NCBI GenBank assembly: GCA_951812975.1 | Contig: CATOTC010000005.1 | Location: forward strand, 163,572 to 227,571 | Origin: an uncultured Acidimicrobiales bacterium | Lineage (GTDB): Bacteria > Actinomycetota > Acidimicrobiia > Acidimicrobiales > Aldehydirespiratoraceae | Direction: 5' to 3' | Length of the DNA stretch: 64,000 bases | In this document: piece after piece, positions 34,151 to 42,186 of the stretch | How the letters are laid out: each line of letters opens with the position of its first letter | Numbering within the stretch: position 1 is the stretch's first letter | The notes under the pieces: model-generated | What the model saw: the letters and a program-made list of their open reading frames with translations, nothing else | Told to the model about the DNA's origin: nothing | The model's database searches: none | Program-made: the position numbers and the translations under genes

Positions 34151-35086
34151 TTGACCCGTAGAAAAGACACCGGGCTGCCTAGGGTCGGTTTCGTCGGGCT
34201 CGGCAACATGGGCGGTCCGATGTGTGGCCGCCTGATCGCGGCGGGCTACGACGTGGTCGCCTTCGATATCGACGACTCGGCATTGGCCGAGGCCGTCACC
34301 GCTGGTGCAACCGAAGCGACCTCGGCGTCGACGTGCGCCGGCCAAGTCGACCTGTTCTTGACTTCGCTCCCCCATCCGAGCCACGTCGAAGCTGTCATGG
34401 CCGGTGCAGACGGTGCGCTCGCGGCCATGCGGCCCGGGTCGGTCTGGGTGGACCTCACCACCAACCGCAGAGAGCTCATCTTCGAACTCGCTGCCGCGGC
34501 ACCCCCCGGCGTGCAGGTGGTCGATTCACCTGTGACCGGTGCGGTGGACGGTGCCCGCAACGGCACCCTGACCCTGTTCGTCTCCGGCGAAGCCGGACCC
34601 GTCGCCGCCGCGACGGGGGTGTTGGAGAACCTCGGACTGGTGATCGCCTGCGGTTCTCTGGGCTCGGGCAACGTCGTGAAGCTGGTGACGAACCAACTCT
34701 GGTTCGTTTCCGCGGCGGCACTCGGCGAGGCCTTCGCCGTGGGGATGGCCAACGGCGTCGATCTGGCAACGCTGTGGCATGCAATCAAGGAGAGCGTCGG
34801 CGACAGCTTCGTCGTCCGCCACGACGCTCCCAGCGTCTTCGCCGGCCACTACGATCCGTCTTTCACGCTCGCCCTGTGTGTCAAAGACCTGGGTCTCCTC
34901 GGCGAACTCGGCAAGAACGTCGGCACGGATCTGCCCATGACCGCCGCCGCGCAGGCAGTGTTCGATCAGGCCGCACAGCGTTACGGAACCGATGCGGGAG
35001 AGCTTCATGTCGTCAAACGCATCGAGGACGACACTGGAATCTCAATGCGCCTGCCCGGCGATTGGGTTGCACCTTCGGAGCAATGA
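34151..35086 (+). CDS. Beta-hydroxyacid dehydrogenase (3-hydroxyisobutyrate dehydrogenase family)
   Basis: 311 residues. The N-terminal Rossmann motif is VGFVGLGNMGGPMCGRLIAAG, with the substrate-binding DSPVTGAVDGARNGTL (S-x-x-G motif), the catalytic Lys in GNVVKLVTNQLWF, and KDLGLLGELGKNVGTDLPMT near the C-terminus. It would oxidise a 3-hydroxy acid with NAD(P). TTG 34151 is the start: AGGAGGG lies 8 bases upstream, while the nearby ATG at 34146 hits a stop at its third codon. Its stop overlaps the next gene (ATGA), so it is coupled to a 2-oxoglutarate oxygenase. The true substrate is unknown. Confidence 0.88.
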   Translation: MTRRKDTGLPRVGFVGLGNMGGPMCGRLIAAGYDVVAFDIDDSALAEAVTAGATEATSASTCAGQVDLFLTSLPHPSHVEAVMAGADGALAAMRPGSVWVDLTTNRRELIFELAAAAPPGVQVVDSPVTGAVDGARNGTLTLFVSGEAGPVAAATGVLENLGLVIACGSLGSGNVVKLVTNQLWFVSAAALGEAFAVGMANGVDLATLWHAIKESVGDSFVVRHDAPSVFAGHYDPSFTLALCVKDLGLLGELGKNVGTDLPMTAAAQAVFDQAAQRYGTDAGELHVVKRIEDDTGISMRLPGDWVAPSEQ

Positions 35087-35961
35087 TGACCTACGCCCTC
35101 GAAGAGTTGATCGACCTCGACACCTACCGCCTGGATAAGCCCGACAGCGACGCCTACCACGCCGTGGTTCGTGATGCGCGAACAAAGTTGCGGTCCGTCG
35201 GTTGTGCCGTCATCAAGGATCTCGTTCGCGCCGATGCCGTCGCCCGGATCAACGAAGAGATCGTGGATCGCAAGCACACGACACACTTCTCGGTCGAGGT
35301 GATGAACCCGTATTTCCACACGACGCCCAACCCGGACTTCCCAGAGCATCACCCGGTCAACACTTTCCTTGAACGTTCCAGTGGGTTCATCCCCGGTGAC
35401 TGCTGGGAGTCCGGGACGGCAATCGACGCGTTGTTCCGCGCGCCGGAGTTGGCGCAGTTCCTTGCAGACTGCCTCGAGATCGATGCTCTGCATTGTTACG
35501 CCGACCCGTTGGCGGGTCTCACCGCCAACATCCTTGATCCCGGCCAACAGTTCACCTGGCATTTCGACACCAACGACTTCGCGGTCACGGTGCTGGTGCA
35601 AGACGCCGACTCTGGAGGCGAGTTCCAGTACTGCCCCGCGATCCGCTCAGCGACCGATGAGAACTTCGAGGGCATCTCCGCAGTGCTCGACGGCGGTGAG
35701 AGCATCGGCCGAAGCGGGGGGGTGCACACCCTCGAACTACGGCCGGGCGATCTCCAGATCTTCCGAGGCCGCCATTCACTGCACCGGGTGAAACGGGTCG
35801 CCGCCGATTCGCAGCCCCGCCACGCAGCGATCTTCGCGTACACCGAGCAACCCGGGGTGATCGGGCGGGTGCAACGGACCAAGCAACTGTTCGGCCGTGT
35901 CCTCCCCGAACACGAGGCCGCCGAACGCCGACGCGTCCGCTCCGACCCCCTGCTCGACTGA
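35083..35961 (+). CDS. 2-oxoglutarate/Fe(II) oxygenase, HalD/ArpA-like
   Basis: 292 residues. The facial triad is seen as HxD in FTWHFDTNDF (about residues 160-162) and a distal His in IFRGRHSLHRVKRV (about 230), with an Arg after it for 2-oxoglutarate. HxD rather than HxG argues for a hydroxylase, not a halogenase. The wording around YADPLAGLTANIL, QDADSGGEFQYCP and LRPGDLQIFRGRHSLHR matches the HalD/ArpA-like group that acts on free amino acids or related small acids. It is translationally coupled to the dehydrogenase upstream. ATG 35083 and ATG 35086 are equivalent start choices. Substrate unknown. Confidence 0.75.
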   Translation: MMTYALEELIDLDTYRLDKPDSDAYHAVVRDARTKLRSVGCAVIKDLVRADAVARINEEIVDRKHTTHFSVEVMNPYFHTTPNPDFPEHHPVNTFLERSSGFIPGDCWESGTAIDALFRAPELAQFLADCLEIDALHCYADPLAGLTANILDPGQQFTWHFDTNDFAVTVLVQDADSGGEFQYCPAIRSATDENFEGISAVLDGGESIGRSGGVHTLELRPGDLQIFRGRHSLHRVKRVAADSQPRHAAIFAYTEQPGVIGRVQRTKQLFGRVLPEHEAAERRRVRSDPLLD

Positions 35962-36054
35962 CCCGCCCCGACCGCTCAGAAGTTCCTCTGCTGGTGGGGC
36001 TGCGCTATAGGGTCGAGTTGGTTCAGTGGTTCACCAAGAAATCTGAGGGGCGCT

Positions 36055-36684
36055 TTGACTGTGGACGAAACCGGGGGACGAGCCGAGGTGGGGGTCGGGC
36101 CCTACGAGGGGCCCTGGCCCGCAGACGAGCGGCTCAACCCAGAACTGTTGGCCGACGGAGACAGGCGCAATGTCATCGACCGATACCGCTACTGGTCGGT
36201 AGAGGCGATCGTGAAGGACCTTGACCAGCGTCGCCACAGTTTTCATGTCGCCGTCGAGAACTGGGAACACGACCGCAACATCGGCACCGTCGTGCGAACG
36301 GCCAACGCCTTCTGCGCGGCGAGAGTCCACATCGTCGGGAAACGCAAATGGAACCGCCGCGGGGCGATGATGACCGACGTCTACCAACACATCACCCACC
36401 ACAACACGATCGACGACCTCGCGGCCTGGGCCCGCACCGAGGGCCTCCCGATAGTCGGCATAGACAACCTCGCAGGCTCAGTCCCGATCGAGAGCACAGA
36501 ACTCCCCCAACGCTGCTTGCTGCTGTTCGGCCAGGAGGGCCCCGGCCTCTCCCCCGCTGCTCACGAGGCTGCCGAGTTGGTGTGCTCGATCGCCCAGTAC
36601 GGGTCGACGCGCTCGATCAACGCAGGGGTCGCCGCGGGCATAGCCATGCACGCCTGGATCCGACGCTGGGCGCAGTCCACCTAG
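36055..36684 (+). CDS. TrmH/SpoU-family RNA 2'-O-methyltransferase
   Basis: 209 residues of the SPOUT class. All three family motifs are seen: NIGTVVRTANAF (motif 1), LLLFGQEGPGLSP (motif 2) and STRSINAGVAAGIAMHAW (motif 3, the knot). It methylates a ribose in tRNA or rRNA using SAM; the exact site cannot be told. The TTG start at 36055 has GAGGGG five bases upstream; GTG 36061 is an alternative. It stands alone on the plus strand and is convergent with the gene at 36726. Confidence 0.9.
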   Translation: MTVDETGGRAEVGVGPYEGPWPADERLNPELLADGDRRNVIDRYRYWSVEAIVKDLDQRRHSFHVAVENWEHDRNIGTVVRTANAFCAARVHIVGKRKWNRRGAMMTDVYQHITHHNTIDDLAAWARTEGLPIVGIDNLAGSVPIESTELPQRCLLLFGQEGPGLSPAAHEAAELVCSIAQYGSTRSINAGVAAGIAMHAWIRRWAQST

Positions 36685-36725
36685 TTGCCGCCGTCCACAC
36701 AGTTGCCGAGCGATTCGGAAGTCGA

Positions 36726-37058
36726 TCAGCCCTCGACCATGGCGATGAGTTCCTCGTCATCGGGGATCTCAACGCCGGGCACGTAATAGGTGAAGAGATC
36801 ACTCACCACCGACTCCAGATCACTCTGCTCGGTCGTTGCCATCGTGATCGTCACCATCGAGCTGTACATGTGGATCGACGACACGTTGCCCAACGCGAAG
36901 ATGCGTCTGGCCAGCACATCAGGGGGGCGGTCACCGATGATCTCGTCGCCGGCATGGTAGGTCTCATGGCCCATGCCAGTGAGGCTCCGGTTCAGTTCGA
37001 AACGCACCACACCGGGGCGGGGCGAGTTGGAGCGGATGAAGGTGACCGGCTGTCCCAT
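36726..37058 (-). CDS. Small protein resembling the Nfu N-terminal domain
   Basis: 110 residues. The order IRSNSPRPGVVRFELNRSL, then DRPPDVLARRIFALGNVSSIHMYSSMVTITM resembles the Nfu/NifU N-terminal (PF08712) fold, in which a short protein may help Fe-S cluster handling. No CxxC cluster ligands are present, so it cannot be a complete Nfu. An acidic C-terminus (EIPDDEELIAMVEG) follows. It lies on the same strand as rnhB, 45 bases upstream of the next stop region, but facing the other way from trmH. The family call is tentative. Confidence 0.55.
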   Translation of the reverse strand: MGQPVTFIRSNSPRPGVVRFELNRSLTGMGHETYHAGDEIIGDRPPDVLARRIFALGNVSSIHMYSSMVTITMATTEQSDLESVVSDLFTYYVPGVEIPDDEELIAMVEG

Positions 37059-37103
37059 AGCGTCAGCACTCTACCCGCCCTGCCGCACTGTACCGAACGC
37101 GGA

Positions 37104-37814
37104 TCAGAACAGACCCAGCTGCGGGTCCTCGGCGACGAGGCGGGGCACGGCCGTCCAGCGCAGGTCGTCCATGAACACCCAACTGCGCCGGTGCACCGCG
37201 CTGGGCCCGTAGGCCGCCAGCGCAGCCTTGTGGCGAGGGCACGGATAACCCTTGTTGGCGGCGAACCCGAACGCTGGATAGTGACGATCCCATTGGCCCA
37301 TGATGCGATCGCGGGTGACCTTCGCCACGATCGAGGCGGCCGCTATCGACAGGCTCAGCGAGTCGCCCTTGACGATCTTGGTGACCGGGACCGACGCCAC
37401 AAAATCCCAGTTTCCGTCTACAAGAACATGATCGACCGGCATGTCCAGGCCGTCGAGGGCGCGTTGCGCGGCGAGCTTCTGTGCTGCCGACATGCCGAGT
37501 TCGTCGCATTCGGTCTGGCTGGCATGCGCTACAGACACATCGCCGGCCCAGTCCAGAATCCGGTCGTGCATCAGCTCACGCTCAGATTCGGTGAGCATCT
37601 TGGAATCACGGACCTTGTAGAGCCGCCTGCCCTTGGGGACCACCACCGCGGCCAGGGTGAGAGGACCGGCCCACGAACCGCGGCCCACCTCGTCGATTCC
37701 GGCAACCACCTCGTCGCCGGCCGCCCACAGGTCCTTTTCGAGCCGCAATCCCGGAGCCTTGTTCTTGATCGAGGGGCGGAGCGGTCGAGCGGTGGCAACC
37801 ATCAAATCCACCAT
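37104..37814 (-). CDS. rnhB: Ribonuclease HII
   Basis: Removes RNA from RNA-DNA hybrids and excises misincorporated ribonucleotides. About 236 residues. The DEDD active site is complete: Asp and Glu in AGIDEVGRGSWAGPL, Asp in LVDGNWDF and Asp in AKVTRDRIMGQ; KVRDSKMLTESERELM is the family helix. ATG 37814 (MVDLMVATARPL) is chosen; the ORF is open to 37895 with non-conserved sequence. The gene is on the same strand as the small Nfu-like gene downstream and the unknown gene upstream. Confidence 0.92.
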   Translation of the reverse strand: MVDLMVATARPLRPSIKNKAPGLRLEKDLWAAGDEVVAGIDEVGRGSWAGPLTLAAVVVPKGRRLYKVRDSKMLTESERELMHDRILDWAGDVSVAHASQTECDELGMSAAQKLAAQRALDGLDMPVDHVLVDGNWDFVASVPVTKIVKGDSLSLSIAAASIVAKVTRDRIMGQWDRHYPAFGFAANKGYPCPRHKAALAAYGPSAVHRRSWVFMDDLRWTAVPRLVAEDPQLGLF

Positions 37815-37913
37815 AACCGACCCATCAGGCCACATTGAGCCAACCCCGGTCCCGGCTTGCACGGGCCTCAGGCCACCCGCAGCGCCAACCACCACCGCCG
37901 CTCGAACAGACCA

Positions 37914-39674
37914 TCAACTGGGAGCCCACGGCGGTTCGGCAAGGAGGGTCTCGCCTTGGCGTTCGATGCTGGACCAGGAGGGGTCGAGGCCTGTGCAGTG
38001 AAGTTCGACTCGGTCGGGGCCGCCGGTTCGTTCCCAGAGCAGGGCCGGGCGACGACCGTGCCAACGCACGCTGAACGAGACGCGGCCCCAGAGCGTGCCG
38101 AACCCCCGCACATCGACGGGTCTGGCGAACCACTCAGGGGGCGCGTCCTCAAGAAGGTCGATGCGGTTGGGGCGCGAATCGTCGACCAGGGGGCCCAGCA
38201 CCCGGCCCGCCGCCCTCACCGCGGGGGTCACCGGCTGATAGGCGACAGCGGGGTCCACCTTGGCGGCTATCCGACGAGCGTCGGCCGCTGCTCGTGGGGC
38301 GGTCACCTCCAGAGCCCGAGCCACGAGGTTTGCAGTCTCGGCGTCGAGCGAGTCTGCTGCCGCGGCCACCAACACGTCTGCAAGCTCATCGAGGCCTGAG
38401 CGTTTCCCCAGCCGCAAATCACGCGATGCCAGAGCCCTCAGTGTCGCCACAGCCGCCGCATCTCCAAGTTGTCCCGCCTCGCTCGCCGCGACCACAGCGG
38501 CGCGAGCCCGGTCGGCCTCACGGTCGAGGCCGGCAATGTCGAGAACCGGGGCGGTTTCAGCGGCGCTACCGGGATCGTCGGATCCGGCCTGAACTACAAG
38601 GTCACCGAGGATCCGTCTCCACGCCGTGCCGAGGTCGGCGTCTGCGACATCGACGCGCAGCGCATCGGCGGTGACGGCCGACCACCCCGAGGCGATCTCT
38701 GTCGGCGAAGCTGTCCGTGTCGGCACCCTGCCCTCGACCACCACCTGGAACTTGACGCTCTGTCGATGTGGCAACGCAATCACCAGACCCGCCGCGACTT
38801 CGCTGCCACGGACCGTGACCGGTACTGCGCTCGGACCACCCTTGATCTCGGCCCAAGGGTCCTGCGGATCGCTGACCGCTACCACGCTTCCTGCTTGACG
38901 CTCGGGCCGGATCCACACGCGCCCATCGAGGTTGACAGAGTCACGGGCGGCTGAGATTTCGCCGTCGATCGCACGACCCACCAGCGCGACCGCCACCGCG
39001 TCACTCGACACGTTCCCGAACTCGACGATGAGGACTCTGCTGACCCCGTCGTTGGCCACTGCCACGCGTGCTACCACATCACCTCCAGATATTCGGAGGC
39101 GGGTCTCGTAGACCGGGGCGTCGTTGATCCTATGCCGGCGAGTACCCGCGGTCTGATGGGCGACGCGCCAGTGGTCCCCGACACCGACACCCCATTCGAA
39201 CGACCATCTGCGGTCGATCGTCTGCAACCGGCCATGCCCGTCAACGACCGCCAGTGGCCCCTGGAGGTCGCCGATCACTGATCCCTCAAGGACACCGATC
39301 CCGGCGCCTACCCCCGCATCGACATTCTGTGCCCGCTCAGACGAACCAACCGAAGCAACCGACCGAGACGAACCAGCCGACCCAGACGAACCAGCCGACC
39401 CAGACGAGACAGCCGACCCAGACGAGACAGCCGACCCAGACGAACCAGACGAACCAGACGACCCAGCCGACCCAGACGACCCAGCCGACCCAGACGAGAC
39501 AGCCGACCCAGACGAGACAGCCGACCCAGACGAGACAGCCGACTCAGACGAACCAGCAGACCGAGACGGCCTACCCCACCGTTTCCGACCGAGCCGCACC
39601 GCTACTCGCTGGAAATCTCTCGCGCGATCAGGCCCCGGTATGCGTCGTCTGCGCCCTGAACTCCCTGAACGCAC
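37914..39674 (-). CDS. Hypothetical protein with N-terminal Ser/Gly-rich repeats
   Basis: Up to 586 residues, unrecognised. Residues about 40-110 are SGSAVS/SGSAGS repeats (18-bp units); a basic segment (SGRRRRIPGPDR) precedes them. The body (about 125-586) looks like a conserved, soluble, beta-rich then alpha-helical protein: VGAGIGVLEGSVIGDLQGPLAVV, QTIDRRWSFEWGVGVGDHWRV, GTAWRRILGDLVVQAG, and a C-terminal PEWFARPVDVRGFGTLWGRVSFSVRWHGRRPALLWE. This resembles the C-terminal beta modules of some glycoside-hydrolase-like proteins, but no catalytic signature is visible. The GTG at 39674 overlaps gpsA by 73 bases; a start after the repeats cannot be excluded. Same strand as gpsA and rnhB. Confidence 0.6.
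   Translation of the reverse strand: MRSGSSGRRRRIPGPDRARDFQRVAVRLGRKRWGRPSRSAGSSESAVSSGSAVSSGSAVSSGSAGSSGSAGSSGSSGSSGSAVSSGSAVSSGSAGSSGSAGSSRSVASVGSSERAQNVDAGVGAGIGVLEGSVIGDLQGPLAVVDGHGRLQTIDRRWSFEWGVGVGDHWRVAHQTAGTRRHRINDAPVYETRLRISGGDVVARVAVANDGVSRVLIVEFGNVSSDAVAVALVGRAIDGEISAARDSVNLDGRVWIRPERQAGSVVAVSDPQDPWAEIKGGPSAVPVTVRGSEVAAGLVIALPHRQSVKFQVVVEGRVPTRTASPTEIASGWSAVTADALRVDVADADLGTAWRRILGDLVVQAGSDDPGSAAETAPVLDIAGLDREADRARAAVVAASEAGQLGDAAAVATLRALASRDLRLGKRSGLDELADVLVAAAADSLDAETANLVARALEVTAPRAAADARRIAAKVDPAVAYQPVTPAVRAAGRVLGPLVDDSRPNRIDLLEDAPPEWFARPVDVRGFGTLWGRVSFSVRWHGRRPALLWERTGGPDRVELHCTGLDPSWSSIERQGETLLAEPPWAPS
39345..39565 (-). repeat. In-frame 18-bp (and 9-bp) tandem repeats
   Basis: On the plus strand, units CCGACCCAGACGAACCAG and CCGACCCAGACGAGACAG alternate, interrupted by 9-bp ACGAACCAG sub-units. 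On the coding strand they give SGSAGS and SGSAVS. All unit lengths are multiples of three, so the frame of the unknown gene is preserved. Confidence 0.85.
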
Positions 39675-40591
39675 AGACAGACCTCTTCGGAGATGGGCAT
39701 GTAGACGTCGTACTCAGCGGCCAGTTCAAGCACAATCTGCGCAGACTTGACGCCTTCAGCCACCTGGTCCATCTCCGCAATCACTTCGTCTACCGAACGA
39801 CCCCGACCGAGTTGCTCCCCCACGTAGCGGTTCCTGCTCTGGGGGCTCATGCAGGTAGCGAGCAGGTCACCGACACCCGCGAGGCCGGAGAAGGTCGCAG
39901 GGTTGCCGCCCATCGCCACGCCCAACCGGGTGAGTTCGGCCAGACCGCGGGTGATGACCGCAGCGCGGGTGTTGTCTCCGGTGCCGAGTCCCTCGGCCAT
40001 CCCCGCAGCGAGGGCGATCACGTTCTTCAGTGCACCGCCGATCTCGCAGCCGAGCACGTCTGTGTTGGTGTAGACCCGGAACAGGTCTGTGGAGAACACC
40101 TCCTGGAGGCGCTGGGCGATGGTCTCGTCATCGAAGGCGACGACCGCGGCCGCGGGGTCTCCGGCCAGGATCTCCTTGGCGAGGTTCGGGCCGGTGAGCA
40201 CGCCGACGGGATGCCCCGACAGTTCGTCTTCGGCGACCTGGGTCATCCGCTTGCGGGTCGAAGGCTCCAGACCCTTCGCCAACGATACGACCGGAACCCA
40301 GGGTCGAAGGCTGGGGCGGAACTCCTTGAGAGTGTCACGGAAACCGGCCGAGGGGACTCCCATGACCAGCACGTCGGCCGCCGACACCACCGCGGCCAAG
40401 TCGCTCGACGCCCGCAGAGACGGGTGGAGCTGGTATCCGGGCAGGTACCGGGGGTTCTCATGGCGAGTGTTGATCGCGTCAGCCACGTCCTCACGGCGGC
40501 TGTAGAGAGTGGTAGCGACGTTGTGGGAGCTCAGGTGGGCCACCGTCGTCCCCCAGGACCCCGCGCCGACAACGGCGACATGCATCTCCAT
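39602..40591 (-). CDS. gpsA: NAD(P)-dependent glycerol-3-phosphate dehydrogenase
   Basis: Makes sn-glycerol-3-phosphate from dihydroxyacetone phosphate for phospholipid synthesis. 329 residues. The N-terminal dinucleotide motif is VAVVGAGSWGTTVAHL; GPNLAKEILAGDPAAAVVA, the catalytic Lys region GCEIGGALKNVIALAAGMAEGLG and NTRAAVITRGLAEL are diagnostic. GLAGVGDLLATCMSPQSRNRYVG completes the C-terminal domain. ATG 40591 (MEMHVAVV) is the start. It overlaps the following unknown gene on the same strand and is divergent from cofC. Confidence 0.95.
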   Translation of the reverse strand: MEMHVAVVGAGSWGTTVAHLSSHNVATTLYSRREDVADAINTRHENPRYLPGYQLHPSLRASSDLAAVVSAADVLVMGVPSAGFRDTLKEFRPSLRPWVPVVSLAKGLEPSTRKRMTQVAEDELSGHPVGVLTGPNLAKEILAGDPAAAVVAFDDETIAQRLQEVFSTDLFRVYTNTDVLGCEIGGALKNVIALAAGMAEGLGTGDNTRAAVITRGLAELTRLGVAMGGNPATFSGLAGVGDLLATCMSPQSRNRYVGEQLGRGRSVDEVIAEMDQVAEGVKSAQIVLELAAEYDVYMPISEEVCLCVQGVQGADDAYRGLIAREISSE

Positions 40592-40731
40592 GCGTTCACA
40601 CTAGGCCCAAAGCCCCCACCCCCGACCGACTCCCGCTCTCGTTCGCTGCGCTCACGGGCCGCGAGGTGGGCCGCTCGGGTCACGGCCCGGCTCGGTTGTG
40701 TGCGGGATCAATCCGCCAGGCCTCTTAGAGT

Positions 40732-41349
40732 ATGGGCGTGGTCTTGAGCGAACCAGAAACCGACCGCACGATCGTGTTGGTGCCGATCCGGTCGTTCGAC
40801 GGCGCCAAGAGACGACTCGCCGACTCGCTCGACCCGCAGGCGCGCGGGGCGCTGATCCGGCGAATGGCGGAGACAGTCATAGCCGCCGCGCACGACCTGC
40901 CGGTCTGGGTGGTCACCGACGACGACGAGGTGGCTGAGTGGGCACGAACGCTCGGAGCCTTGAGCTGCGCCGTCGGCGTGATCGGGCTCAACCCCGCCGT
41001 GACGGTGGCCGCCGCGGCCGCGGCCGACGCGGGAGCGTCACGGATCATCATCGCCCACGCCGACCTGCCGTACGCATCGGACCTGCGGGTCGTGACCGGA
41101 ACCGGAGTGGCGATAGCGCCTGACCGGCACCGCGACGGCTCCAACGTCATGAGCCTGCCCACCAACACCGGCTTCGCTTTCGCCTATGGTCCGGGGTCGT
41201 TCGAGAGGCACCGCGCCGAAACGGCCCGGCTGGGTCTCGACTTCACCGAGATCGACGATGCCTCTCTGGGCTGGGACGTGGACAACCCCGCCGATCTGCC
41301 GACACACCTGTTCAACCCTGCACCCGACCACGCCCGCAGCGGCCGTTAG
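40732..41349 (+). CDS. cofC: 2-phospho-L-lactate (or phosphoenolpyruvate) guanylyltransferase CofC
   Basis: Coenzyme F420 biosynthesis: activates phospholactate or PEP with GTP to give the precursor for the F420 side chain. 205 residues with a nucleotidyltransferase fold: VLVPIRSFDGAKRRLAD (GTP site), ALIRRMAETVI, HADLPYASDL (metal site) and TNTGFAFAYGPGSFERH. ATG 40732. It is followed 10 bases later by the PIG-L deacetylase gene on the same strand. Presence of F420 agrees with an actinobacterial host. Confidence 0.9.
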   Translation: MGVVLSEPETDRTIVLVPIRSFDGAKRRLADSLDPQARGALIRRMAETVIAAAHDLPVWVVTDDDEVAEWARTLGALSCAVGVIGLNPAVTVAAAAAADAGASRIIIAHADLPYASDLRVVTGTGVAIAPDRHRDGSNVMSLPTNTGFAFAYGPGSFERHRAETARLGLDFTEIDDASLGWDVDNPADLPTHLFNPAPDHARSGR

Positions 41350-41359
41350 GTATCGAGCC

Positions 41360-42091
41360 GTGCGTATAGACCTTCCCACACCCGCAACCGCACTGGCGAT
41401 CGCCGCTCATCCCGACGATGTGGAGTTCGGGTGCGGCGCCACGCTGGCCAAGTGGGCTGAGGCCGGGGCCACAGTCAATCTGCTGGTCTGCACCGACGGG
41501 AGCAAGGGCACGTGGGACGTCGACGCCGACACAGCCGCGCTGACGGCCCGCCGACAAGCCGAACAGAGAGAAGCGGCCCGCCGACTCGGGGCCACCGGCG
41601 AGGTGCGTTTCCTGGGTGCGCAGGACGGTGAACTCGACCACGGCACGGCACAGCGCAGCCTGCTCAGCCGCATGATCCGGGAACTGAAACCGGAAGTGGT
41701 TCTGGGCCACGACCCGTGGCAGCGCTGGCGTATCCACCCCGACCATCGGGCCGCCGGTTGGCTGACGGTCGACTCTGTGGTTGCCGCCCGCGACCCTCAC
41801 TACCATCGCGAGCACGGCATCGCCCATCATCGACCCGCGGCGCTGCTGTTGTTCGAGTGCGAGGAACCCGACCATCTCGAAGCTGTCGAGCAGTCGCACC
41901 TCGACGCCAAAGTCTCGGCGCTGCTCGCCCACGAGTCACAGTTCGAGACCACCATGGAGATCGACGAAGGTGACGACGGCACCCAGACCGAGGAATTCCG
42001 CCACCGAATACTGGGCGTGGCCCGCGACTATGGCCGCCGCGGAGGCGTGCAGTATGCCGAAGCGTTCCGTTTCATCGACCCCGCAAGCTGA
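41360..42091 (+). CDS. PIG-L family deacetylase (MshB/Mca/BshB-like)
   Basis: Zinc-dependent N-acetylglucosamine-type deacetylase, 243 residues. The zinc site is seen in ALAIAAHPDDVEFGCGATLAKW (His-Pro-Asp-Asp) and HPDHRAAGWLTVDSVVAA (second His). Family phrases VNLLVCTDGSKGTW and RIHPDHRAAG confirm it. Members deacetylate mycothiol precursors, bacillithiol precursors or other GlcNAc conjugates; which one is not clear. GTG 41360 (MRIDLPTPATAL) fits; the frame is open upstream but overlaps cofC. A strong hairpin follows 32 bases after the stop. Confidence 0.88.
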   Translation: MRIDLPTPATALAIAAHPDDVEFGCGATLAKWAEAGATVNLLVCTDGSKGTWDVDADTAALTARRQAEQREAARRLGATGEVRFLGAQDGELDHGTAQRSLLSRMIRELKPEVVLGHDPWQRWRIHPDHRAAGWLTVDSVVAARDPHYHREHGIAHHRPAALLLFECEEPDHLEAVEQSHLDAKVSALLAHESQFETTMEIDEGDDGTQTEEFRHRILGVARDYGRRGGVQYAEAFRFIDPAS

Positions 42092-42122
42092 CCGAACCCG
42101 CCGAATCCCGGCCAACCCCGCC

Positions 42123-42169
42123 AAATCTGCGCGATTAACCACACTAGATGTGGCTGAACGCGCAGATTT
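42123..42169. terminator. Two-part hairpin between convergent genes, probable bidirectional terminator
   Basis: AAATCTGCGCG (42123-42133) pairs perfectly with CGCGCAGATTT (42159-42169), 11 bp. Inside it, CCACA (42139-42143) pairs with TGTGG (42149-42153) around CTAGA. The outer arm ends in AAA/TTT, so either strand gives a hairpin followed by T. It lies between the PIG-L gene (plus) and the unknown gene at 42187 (minus). Confidence 0.6.
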
Positions 42170-42186
42170 CGGAGGGAAGCTGGGGG

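Noticed and set aside
36348-37838. 496-residue plus-strand reading frame over trmH and rnhB
   Set aside because: It overlaps a well-supported gene on the same strand in another frame and lies antisense to rnhB.
39254-40747. 497-residue plus-strand reading frame over gpsA
   Set aside because: Antisense to gpsA, which has full motif support; the Gln/Thr-rich start is only the complement of the 18-bp repeats.
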